Origin: Vibrio pectenicida
Lineage (GTDB): Bacteria > Pseudomonadota > Gammaproteobacteria > Enterobacterales > Vibrionaceae
DNA length: 64,000 nt
Direction: 5' to 3'
Assembly (NCBI GenBank): GCA_024347015.1
Contig: AP024889.1
Span: 310,001 to 374,000, forward strand
The first letter of the stretch is position 1. Each line of letters starts with the position of its first letter. The position numbers were made by a program, and so were the translations under genes. This document shows, piece after piece, positions 57,205-64,000 of the stretch. Below the pieces are notes generated by a model that saw only the letters and a program-made list of their open reading frames with translations, searched no databases and was not told the origin of the DNA.

Positions 57205-58197
57205 GTGAAAAACCTTCATAGCTCTATTACTTTAGCGCTATTTACCTCTTTTTCTGCGGTCTCGGCAGATAATACGTTAACCGTTTACACTTATGATTCT
57301 TTTGCTGCTGAGTGGGGCCCTGGCCCAAAAGTGGAACGAGCATTTGAAGCGAAGTGCAATTGTGATCTCAAATTTGTCGCTTTAGATGATGGGGTGTCTA
57401 TTCTTAATCGCTTACGTTTAGAAGGCACGAATACCAAAGCAGATATTGTTCTTGGGCTTGATCAAAACTTGATGCCTGAGGCTAAGAAAACAGGGTTGTT
57501 GACAGAGCATGAGGTTGACACGAAAAATGTCAATTTGCCTAACAAATGGAATGATAAAGTATTTTTACCCTATGATTTTGGCTACTTTGCGTTTGTTTAT
57601 AACAAAAACAAACTTTTAAAACCTCCCCAAAGTCTTAAAGAGCTCGTTGAATCGCAGGATGATTTGAAAGTCATTTATCAAGATCCTCGAACATCAACTC
57701 CTGGTCAAGGTTTGATGCTGTGGATGAAATCTGTTTATGGCGATGCGGTCACTCCAGCATGGAAAAAACTAGCTCAAAAAACGGTTACTGTCACCAAAGG
57801 CTGGTCTGAGGCTTATTCAATGTTTCTCGACGGTGAAGCAGACATGGTACTGTCGTATACCACGTCTCCTGCCTATCACTTAATTGTGGAAAATGATGAT
57901 AAGTATGCTGCAGCAGATTTTAGTGAAGGTCATTATACCCAAGTAGAAGTTGCCGCTAAAGTGAAAGCCTCTAATAACACCAAACTTGCAGATGAATTCA
58001 TGACATTTATTTTAAGTGATGAATTTCAGTTACTCATGCCAGCGGGGAATTGGATGTATCCGGTGATGGATGTGGCTTTACCAAAGGGTTTTGAAACATT
58101 AACAGTGCCGACTACAGCATTGAGTTTTAATGAAGAAGATGTTGCTAAAAATCGCAAAGTATGGATTCGTGAGTGGCAAAGCGCTTTAACTTTCTAA
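57205..58197 (+). CDS. thiB: Thiamine/TPP-binding periplasmic protein ThiB
   Basis: A 330-residue solute-binding protein with a signal peptide (about 1-22, ending VSA), then TLTVYTYDSFAAEWGPGPKVERAFE, YDFGYFAFVYNK and MLDGEADMVLSYTTSPAY-type segments of the ThiB/TbpA family. It delivers thiamine, TMP or TPP to ThiP. The start is GTG, eight bases after the SD AAGGAG and just after the riboswitch. Confidence 0.95.
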   Translation: MKNLHSSITLALFTSFSAVSADNTLTVYTYDSFAAEWGPGPKVERAFEAKCNCDLKFVALDDGVSILNRLRLEGTNTKADIVLGLDQNLMPEAKKTGLLTEHEVDTKNVNLPNKWNDKVFLPYDFGYFAFVYNKNKLLKPPQSLKELVESQDDLKVIYQDPRTSTPGQGLMLWMKSVYGDAVTPAWKKLAQKTVTVTKGWSEAYSMFLDGEADMVLSYTTSPAYHLIVENDDKYAAADFSEGHYTQVEVAAKVKASNNTKLADEFMTFILSDEFQLLMPAGNWMYPVMDVALPKGFETLTVPTTALSFNEEDVAKNRKVWIREWQSALTF

Positions 58198-58206
58198 GGA
58201 GACGCT

Positions 58207-59808
58207 TTGCGTAAAATCCCTAAATCAGGACTGTGGGTCGCGATGCTTATTGCGACCTTTGTTGTTTCTTCAATTGGCGCATTGTTATCTGTTGCTCCAT
58301 CATTGGACCTGTCACAGGTGTGGTCGGATCCCTATTATTTATATGTGACCAAGTTCAGTTTTTATCAGGCATTATTATCGACGCTATTAAGCGTAGGGTT
58401 GGCTATTCCAGTCGCTCATGCATTATCTAGGAATGTATTTCCAGGTAAACAATGGGTACTCAAGCTATTTTCGTCTACGCTAGTTTTACCTGTGTTGGTT
58501 GGGGTATTTGGGTTGCTGTCTATCTATGGTAACAGTGGTCTCATATCGATGTTGCTTGAATGGTTTGGTTTTAAGTTGCCATTTTCTATTTATGGCCTGA
58601 ATGGTATTTTACTTGCCCATGTCTTTTTTAACCTTCCTTATGCCAGTCGATTACTGCTACTGGCGTTAGAGTCTATTCCTAGTGAACAACATAAACTTTG
58701 TGACCACCTTGGTATTACGCACTGGAATAAATTTAAATGGGTAGAGTGGCCTAGGCTTCGCCAGCAGTTACCTCATGTGTTTGGGTTAGTTTTTATGTTG
58801 TGTTTCACCAGTTTTGCCACTGTCATGGCTCTTGGTGGAGGGCCCAAATCCACGACTATTGAATTGGCTATTTATCAGGCAATAAAATTTGACTTTGATT
58901 TGCAAGCTGGAGCTATATTAGCGCTATGGCAAATGCTGTTGTGTGGTTTGATTGCTCTGGCTGTTCATCGTTTTGCTAAAACTATGCCAGTGACATCAGG
59001 AACACAAGTGACCTATTTTCGCTCTTATTCAAGGTCAGTAGGGTCCCGCTTTTGGGATAGTTTTTGGATAGTGTTTAGTCTCTTACTGGTCATTCCTCCA
59101 TTGCTTATGGTGGTATGGAGTGGATTAAATTCCCAAACTTTGAATGTACTCAGTGATCAAGTGTTCTGGATAGCGTTGTGGACGTCGTGCAAGGTTGCAA
59201 TAATGGCGAGTGGATTAGCTCTTTTAGCCGGTATTGCAATCTTGCTAACGAGTCGCCGCTTAAGGCTTAACTCTAAAGTTCATAGTGCCGACCAAATAGA
59301 GCTCATCGGTACGATTATTCTTGTCACACCGAGTTTAGTTATTGCCACGGGGCTATTTTTATTACTTCGAAGTTTTACCGATGCTTTCGGTTTGAGCTTA
59401 ATTGTTGTTGTTATTGTTAATGCTCTCATGGGGCTACCTTATGTGATTAAAACCCTTTCACAACCCATGTTGCATATTGAGCAACAATATCAATATTTAT
59501 GTGCCAGTTTAGGGATCAGAGGTTGGCAGCGTTTTCGATTGATTGAGTGGCGTGCGCTACGTAAACCCATGGCACATGCCTTTGCGATAAGCGTTATGTT
59601 TTCGGTTGGTGATCTTAGCGCGATTGCTTTATTTGGTAGTCAAGATTTTCGGACTCTACCGCTTTATTTGTTCCAGCTTTTGGGGAGCTATCAAATTGAT
59701 GCAGCGGCAGTGGTATCAGTAACTTTGCTGATGTTGAGTTTAGGTTGCTTTGCTCTGATTGAAATCTTATTTAAAGCCAACCCAAAGGTGAGCTATGCTA
59801 ACGTTTAA
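58207..59808 (+). CDS. thiP: Thiamine ABC transporter permease ThiP
   Basis: A 533-residue double-length permease with about 12 membrane helices; both halves contain the EAA-type loop (EWPRLRQQLPHVFGL and EWRALRKPMAHAFAI). It starts at TTG with AAGGAG five bases upstream, the nearest start after the thiB stop. It overlaps thiQ by 14 bases. Confidence 0.94.
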   Translation: MRKIPKSGLWVAMLIATFVVSSIGALLSVAPSLDLSQVWSDPYYLYVTKFSFYQALLSTLLSVGLAIPVAHALSRNVFPGKQWVLKLFSSTLVLPVLVGVFGLLSIYGNSGLISMLLEWFGFKLPFSIYGLNGILLAHVFFNLPYASRLLLLALESIPSEQHKLCDHLGITHWNKFKWVEWPRLRQQLPHVFGLVFMLCFTSFATVMALGGGPKSTTIELAIYQAIKFDFDLQAGAILALWQMLLCGLIALAVHRFAKTMPVTSGTQVTYFRSYSRSVGSRFWDSFWIVFSLLLVIPPLLMVVWSGLNSQTLNVLSDQVFWIALWTSCKVAIMASGLALLAGIAILLTSRRLRLNSKVHSADQIELIGTIILVTPSLVIATGLFLLLRSFTDAFGLSLIVVVIVNALMGLPYVIKTLSQPMLHIEQQYQYLCASLGIRGWQRFRLIEWRALRKPMAHAFAISVMFSVGDLSAIALFGSQDFRTLPLYLFQLLGSYQIDAAAVVSVTLLMLSLGCFALIEILFKANPKVSYANV

Positions 59809-60502
59809 TGCCGTTTGTTACGATTATTATCAGGATATATTTCAGTTTGATTTACATATAGAACAAGGTAGCCGCGTTGCTATTATGGGCCCTAGTGGGG
59901 CGGGGAAATCAACCTTGCTGGCACTTGCTGCTGGATTTATAAACCCCAAAAGTGGCAATATCCTAGCCAATGAGAGGGATGTTGTCGGGCTTGAGCCTTA
60001 CCAGCGGCCCTTTGCTATTTTGTTTCAGGAGCATAATCTGTTTGCTCACCTTAGTGTAAGAGAAAACATAGGGCTGGGTTTGCACCCTGGTTTAAAACTC
60101 AATTTAAAGCAACGTAGTCAGGTTGAGCAAGTAGCCCAGCAAGTAGGCATTTTTGAATACTTGGATCGCCTACCTGAACAATTATCAGGTGGTCAGCGTC
60201 AGCGTGTTGCTCTAGCAAGATGTTTTGTCCAATCTCATTTAATATGGTTACTTGATGAACCTTTTTCTGCGCTTGATCCTGTACTACGTGAAGAAATGCT
60301 CGATTTGGTGCAAAAGCTTGCGATTGAGCGCAATATTACACTTGTGATGGTGACGCACCATATCAGTGATGCAAGGGCCATTGGTTCCCATTTTGCTTTC
60401 ATTGACCAAGGCAAAGTATGGGCTGAAGGGAGTATTGATGATTTAACTCCTCATCATAAAGACCCAGTAGTGAGTGCGTTTGTTAAAGCAGGGCAAGCTT
60501 AA
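59795..60502 (+). CDS. thiQ: Thiamine ABC transporter ATPase ThiQ
   Basis: A 235-residue ATPase: Walker A GPSGAGKSTLL, Q loop LFQEHNLFAHL, signature LSGGQRQRVALAR, Walker B WLLDEPFSALDP and H loop THHISDA. It energises ThiBP. Its start lies within the end of thiP. Confidence 0.95.
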   Translation: MLTFNAVCYDYYQDIFQFDLHIEQGSRVAIMGPSGAGKSTLLALAAGFINPKSGNILANERDVVGLEPYQRPFAILFQEHNLFAHLSVRENIGLGLHPGLKLNLKQRSQVEQVAQQVGIFEYLDRLPEQLSGGQRQRVALARCFVQSHLIWLLDEPFSALDPVLREEMLDLVQKLAIERNITLVMVTHHISDARAIGSHFAFIDQGKVWAEGSIDDLTPHHKDPVVSAFVKAGQA

Positions 60503-60522
60503 AAATTTGTTGGGTTGATGGT

Positions 60523-60654
60523 ATGGTATTTGAAAATTTGAATGTCACTACTGTTCTATTGGATGAAACAACTTTATGTTGTCCTCAGTGTGACTTTTAT
60601 AAATACGTGTGTGACGTTATAGAAACCACACACGTATTTGAAGCGTGTATTTAA
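60523..60654 (+). CDS. Doubtful 43-residue Cys-rich ORF
   Basis: An ORF encoding 43 residues with a CCPQC motif and two later cysteines (KYVCDV, EACI), which could be a small zinc site. There is no good SD and the second half runs through a perfect 13-bp inverted repeat, so it may be chance. It lies between thiQ and darP. Confidence 0.2.
   Translation: MVFENLNVTTVLLDETTLCCPQCDFYKYVCDVIETTHVFEACI
60601..60639. terminator. 13-bp inverted repeat between thiQ and darP
   Basis: AAATACGTGTGTG (60601-60613) and CACACACGTATTT (60627-60639) are perfect complements, 13 bases apart, between convergent genes. There is no clear U run outside the stem, so termination relies on the stem's own A/T ends; the role is inferred. 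Confidence 0.55.
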
Positions 60655-60666
60655 TATAGACCAGCT

Positions 60667-61194
60667 TTAAAACTCTTCATCAGAGAGAGACTTTAAGACC
60701 TGAAATATTTCTCGGTAAGCTTTAGCTGGCTTACCCGCTTTCTTTTCTTTGACTGCTTGACGAGCTAGTTGGCGTAAATGTTGGCGGTCTGCCTGTGGGT
60801 AGAGTTCAATTGCCTCAGCAATCGCATCGTCGCCTTCTGCGATAATTCGGTCACGAAGTTGCTCTAGTTTGTGCAAAGCAGCAGTTGCTTGAGAGTGTTT
60901 GTTACGTACTTTATCTAGAGCCGCTTGCAAAGGTTCCGGATCTTCAAAACGCATCAGTTTACCAATGTATTGAAGTTGACGTCTACGTGCTTCGTTTTTA
61001 AATCGCTGAGCATCTTTAATTGCTTCAGCTAGTTCATCACTCAGTGGAAACTTCTCTAATACAGAAGGTTTGAGGTTAATAAGTTCTTCACCCAACTTTT
61101 GCAACTCTTCCATATCACGTTTCAGTTCAGATTTACTAACCCAAATGATTTCTTCGTCTTCTTCCCATGGCGCTTTTTGGTTCTTACGTGCCAT
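60667..61194 (-). CDS. darP: Ribosome biogenesis factor DarP (YjgA, DUF615)
   Basis: A 175-residue, highly charged helical protein with the YjgA signatures [33 protein letters not shown] and [12 protein letters not shown]. DarP assists late 50S assembly near the peptidyl-transferase centre. It is divergent from pmbA across 108 bases, the usual yjgA/pmbA pairing. Confidence 0.93.
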   Translation of the reverse strand: MARKNQKAPWEEDEEIIWVSKSELKRDMEELQKLGEELINLKPSVLEKFPLSDELAEAIKDAQRFKNEARRRQLQYIGKLMRFEDPEPLQAALDKVRNKHSQATAALHKLEQLRDRIIAEGDDAIAEAIELYPQADRQHLRQLARQAVKEKKAGKPAKAYREIFQVLKSLSDEEF

Positions 61195-61302
61195 TATTCT
61201 GCCTTAATTTAACTATCTATTTCTCTATTTTAACAAGAATCATGGGGAGAAAGCGAAATTCTTGTTATCCTAGGTGCAATATACCTTAAGTATGAAGAAA
61301 AT

Positions 61303-62646
61303 ATGGACGTAAAACAGCAAATTGCTCAGCAAAGTGTTGAGCTCGAAGCCGCGGTAGCGAAAGCACTAGAAATGGCTGCGGAAAAATCTGATGGTGCTGA
61401 AGTAGCGATAACCAAGAGCACTGGACTGAGTGTTTCTACACGGATGTGCGAGGTAGAGAATGTTGAGTTCAATAGTGATGGTGCGCTTGGGATCACAGTG
61501 TATCGTGGCCAACGTAAAGGTAGTGCATCTACGTCCGATTTGAGCGAAACGGCGATTCAACAGACGGTTTTAGCTGCGCTTGATATTGCCAATTATACTT
61601 CAGAAGATCCATGTGCAGGCCCAGCACCAAAAGAGCTGATGGTTAAAGATGTGCCCAATCTTGATTTGTTTCATCCTGATACCCCGGACCCAGACGAGGC
61701 GGCAAAAATTGCGATTGCCGCTGAGCAGCAAGCGTTGTCGTATAGCAATAGAATCAAACAGAGTGATGGTGCTAGTTATGACAGTCATTATGGCTTAAAA
61801 GTTTATGGTAACAGTCATGGATTGTTAGCCAGCTATGCTTCAAGCCGTCATAGCACCAGTTGTTGTGTTATTGGTGAAGGACAAAATGGAGTGATGGAGC
61901 GTGACTATAGCTACACTGTTGCGCGTCGCAAAGAAGACCTTTGGACGCCAGAATCTGTTGGTTTGAAGGCGGCAGAAAAAACAGTGAGCCGTCTTGACGC
62001 TCAAAAACTCAAAACAGGTCAGTATCCGATAATGTTTGCTGCTGATGTTGCCACTGGGCTTATTGGGCATTTGGTTATGGCTATAAGTGGCGGTAATTTG
62101 TATCGTAAATCGTCTTTTTTACTCGATAAACTAAACCAACAGGTATTGCCCAAATGGTTTAACATTTCCGAAAAACCGCATGTTTTGCGAGGGCTAGCAT
62201 CAAGTCCATTCGATAGTGAAGGCGTTATTACCCAAGATCGTGACATTATCGTTGATGGTGTATTAGCGACTTACCTTGTGACAAGTTATGCAGCTCGCAA
62301 GCTTGATATGACGCCGACAGGTCATGCTGGAGGCATCCATAACTGGTTTGTGAAATCGACAGGCCAAGATTTTGAGCAGATGCTTAAAGAATTAGGAACG
62401 GGATTTCTGGTTACTGAAGTTATGGGACAAGGCGTTAATATAGTAACAGGTGATTATTCTCGTGGAGCCGCTGGTTTTTGGGTTGAGAATGGACAAATTC
62501 AGTATCCAGTATCTGAAGTGACTATTGCTGGTAACTTAAAAGAAATGCTTGATCAGATAATCGCGGTTGGTAGTGATGTGGAGACTCGTTCACAAATTCA
62601 GACGGGTTCTATATTGCTAGAAACTATGAAGGTTGCAGGAGAATAA
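61303..62646 (+). CDS. pmbA: Metalloprotease subunit PmbA/TldE
   Basis: A 447-residue partner of TldD; the TldD-TldE heterodimer degrades unfolded peptides and matures microcin B17 and the CcdA antitoxin fate in E. coli. Signatures: [33 protein letters not shown] and [15 protein letters not shown]. TldE lacks the HExxxH zinc motif, as here. Confidence 0.95.
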   Translation: MDVKQQIAQQSVELEAAVAKALEMAAEKSDGAEVAITKSTGLSVSTRMCEVENVEFNSDGALGITVYRGQRKGSASTSDLSETAIQQTVLAALDIANYTSEDPCAGPAPKELMVKDVPNLDLFHPDTPDPDEAAKIAIAAEQQALSYSNRIKQSDGASYDSHYGLKVYGNSHGLLASYASSRHSTSCCVIGEGQNGVMERDYSYTVARRKEDLWTPESVGLKAAEKTVSRLDAQKLKTGQYPIMFAADVATGLIGHLVMAISGGNLYRKSSFLLDKLNQQVLPKWFNISEKPHVLRGLASSPFDSEGVITQDRDIIVDGVLATYLVTSYAARKLDMTPTGHAGGIHNWFVKSTGQDFEQMLKELGTGFLVTEVMGQGVNIVTGDYSRGAAGFWVENGQIQYPVSEVTIAGNLKEMLDQIIAVGSDVETRSQIQTGSILLETMKVAGE

Positions 62647-62774
62647 AGATAAATACATTGATAACTAGGAAGAATGGTCATTTTCTGACGTGTTTTGTTA
62701 GCTCCTTTAATCAATGATTGTTTTGTATTTAAGGGTTGATGTGTGATTCAACCCTTAAGGTAGTATCTCGACTA

Positions 62775-64000
62775 TTATTGCTCGAATAATTGGTTATGTA
62801 GCTTTTGAATGGCTAACTTAGAGTCAGCTTCATTGAGCAAAAAACATAGATTGTGAGGACTTGCTCCGTAGCAGATCATTCTTAGATTAAACTCCTCAAG
62901 GGTACCAAAAACTTGTTTTGCGTAACCTTTACTCTCACTCATATTATTACCGATCAGAGCCACTAGGCATAAATTCTGCTCTACTTCAACGCTACATAAA
63001 TCTTCAAGCTCGGCGCGAACCTCTTGAGGTAGTTGGGGCGAACCTCCTGCTGTGTCAGTTTGGTCAAGAGTGAGGCTGATGCTGATTTCCGATGTTGTAA
63101 TTAAGTCAACGGAGATTTTATGTTTTGCCAGAATCTCAAACACTTTGGCCAGAAAACCGTAGGCATGGAACATACGAGCGCTACGCAGAGTAACCATAGT
63201 TTGATTGCAGCGTAGGGCTAAGGCTCTGAATAAAGGTGATTCTTCTACTTGATGGCGAATCCATGTCCCCCCTTGTTCTGGCTGTTTTGATGAGCCGACA
63301 AATACGGGGATCTCATGGCGAAGTGCAGGAACAAGAGTCGAAGGGTGGAGTATTTTAGCACCAAAGTTTGCCATTTCTGACGCTTCACTAAAGCTTATCT
63401 CTGCTATAGGGGAGGCCTTAGGGGCAATACGTGGATCGGTTGTGTAAATGCCAGGTACGTCTGTCCAGATTTCCAATCCTAGAGCTTCGACCGCTTCTGC
63501 AATTAATGCTGCACTATAATCGCTTCCTCCACGTCCCAATGTAGTCGTATTGCCTTGCTTATCGGCACCTATAAAACCCTGAGTAATAACAATATTTTCT
63601 TGGCACAACGGAACTAAAGATAACTGAGCTTGGCTGCGAATAATATCGAGGTTTGGTTCGGCTTTACCAAAGGCGCTATCTGTGCGTAGCGCATTACGTA
63701 TATCAAATCGTTTGGCATTGATTCCGCGCTCTTGCATGAGTTTGGTCAGCAAATGGGTAGACATTAGTTCACCACAAGCAACCAGGTGATCAGTCAGTTT
63801 TTTGCTTGGTTGAATAGAAGCAGCTTCTGCTAAACTGGTTACTGTATCAAGGATCTCATAAATATCACTGGCAGTTTTTGTTGCGTTATTGAGCTGACTA
63901 AGTACGCCATCATGAATAGTGGCGAGTTTGGTTAGGATAGTGTTGCGTTGCTCGTTATCAGACACTCCATTTGCTAACTCAACTAACAAGTTGGTGACTC
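62775..64000 (-). CDS. lysC: Aspartokinase LysC (5' end outside window)
   Basis: About 408 codons are visible and the frame is open through the right edge, so the first ~40 residues (including KFGGTS) are missing. The kinase part shows LGRGGSDYSAALIAEAL-like sequence, DVPGIYTTDPR and FGAKILHPSTL, followed by two ACT domains (about 260 to the end) that bind lysine. It matches the lysine-sensitive monofunctional type (about 450 residues). A lysine riboswitch upstream would be outside the window. Confidence 0.92.
   Translation of the reverse strand, partial: VTNLLVELANGVSDNEQRNTILTKLATIHDGVLSQLNNATKTASDIYEILDTVTSLAEAASIQPSKKLTDHLVACGELMSTHLLTKLMQERGINAKRFDIRNALRTDSAFGKAEPNLDIIRSQAQLSLVPLCQENIVITQGFIGADKQGNTTTLGRGGSDYSAALIAEAVEALGLEIWTDVPGIYTTDPRIAPKASPIAEISFSEASEMANFGAKILHPSTLVPALRHEIPVFVGSSKQPEQGGTWIRHQVEESPLFRALALRCNQTMVTLRSARMFHAYGFLAKVFEILAKHKISVDLITTSEISISLTLDQTDTAGGSPQLPQEVRAELEDLCSVEVEQNLCLVALIGNNMSESKGYAKQVFGTLEEFNLRMICYGASPHNLCFLLNEADSKLAIQKLHNQLFEQ

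Noticed and set aside
60667..60700. Frameshift or truncation at the darP C-terminus
   Set aside because: The protein has the normal family length and ends in SLSDEEF like relatives.

Overview
The window is an unbroken stretch of core chromosome from a Vibrio-like gammaproteobacterium. The basis is gene content and order: orn / tRNA-Gly cluster / queG, tsaE-amiB-mutL-miaA-hfq-hflX-hflK-hflC, slyX/fkpA/yheO-tusDCB-rpsL-rpsG-fusA-tuf-bfd-bfr, rpsF-rpsR-rplI, dnaB-alr-pgi, tamA-tamB-ytfP/ppa/fbp/mpl and thiBPQ. This is the enterobacterial/Vibrio arrangement, with Vibrio-type extras (a TIGR03899-like protein, a ZrgA-like histidine-rich protein with its ABC transporter, AmiB with three LysM repeats). 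No phage, insertion sequence, integrase, CRISPR array or rRNA operon is visible. Genus-level placement is inference from families and synteny.

Layout. 1-9.4 kb: end of hemE, a TetR regulator, a DHH phosphoesterase, envC and gpmI, a DASS anion transporter, psd, rsgA. 9.4-12.6 kb: orn, then a tRNA region with five initiator tRNA-Met and three tRNA-Gly(GCC) genes interleaved with eleven degenerate tRNA-like elements, partly as a 429-bp tandem repeat, followed by a gene-free 0.5 kb with two perfect inverted DnaA boxes. 12.6-25.5 kb: queG, the tsaE-to-hflC cluster, yjeT, slyX, a WD40 lipoprotein, fkpA. 25.6-34.7 kb: yheO-tusDCB, the str operon behind a near-consensus promoter, bfd-bfr behind a Fur-box candidate, and rpsF-rpsR-rplI (without priB between rpsF and rpsR). 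34.7-41.9 kb: DUF481 barrel, dnaB, alr, yjbQ, pgi, TIGR03899-like gene and an unlisted 33-residue membrane ORF. 41.9-46.1 kb: a zinc-type operon behind a palindromic Zur-box candidate, and ytfJ. 46.3-64 kb: msrA, tamA-tamB-ytfP, ppa, fbp, mpl, ubiX, a TPP riboswitch controlling thiB-thiP-thiQ, darP, pmbA and the 3' part of lysC.

How the genes fit together. EnvC and AmiB are an activator/amidase pair for daughter-cell separation. Psd, TamA and TamB serve the envelope; Mpl recycles peptidoglycan peptides. MutL, MiaA, Hfq, HflX and HflKC form the usual mixed operon for mismatch repair, tRNA modification, RNA chaperoning and membrane proteolysis control. TusBCD, QueG, TsaE and MiaA are all tRNA-modification factors. 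Metal control appears twice (Fur at bfd-bfr, Zur at the ZrgA-like operon), and thiamine uptake is under a TPP riboswitch.

The strongest candidates for something undescribed are the tRNA-like elements at 10134-12131. They keep arms with base changes that preserve pairing, have lost the T-loop or the ordinary acceptor stem, and several still end in CCA. The paired DnaA boxes beside them occupy the place that, from memory, datA occupies in E. coli.
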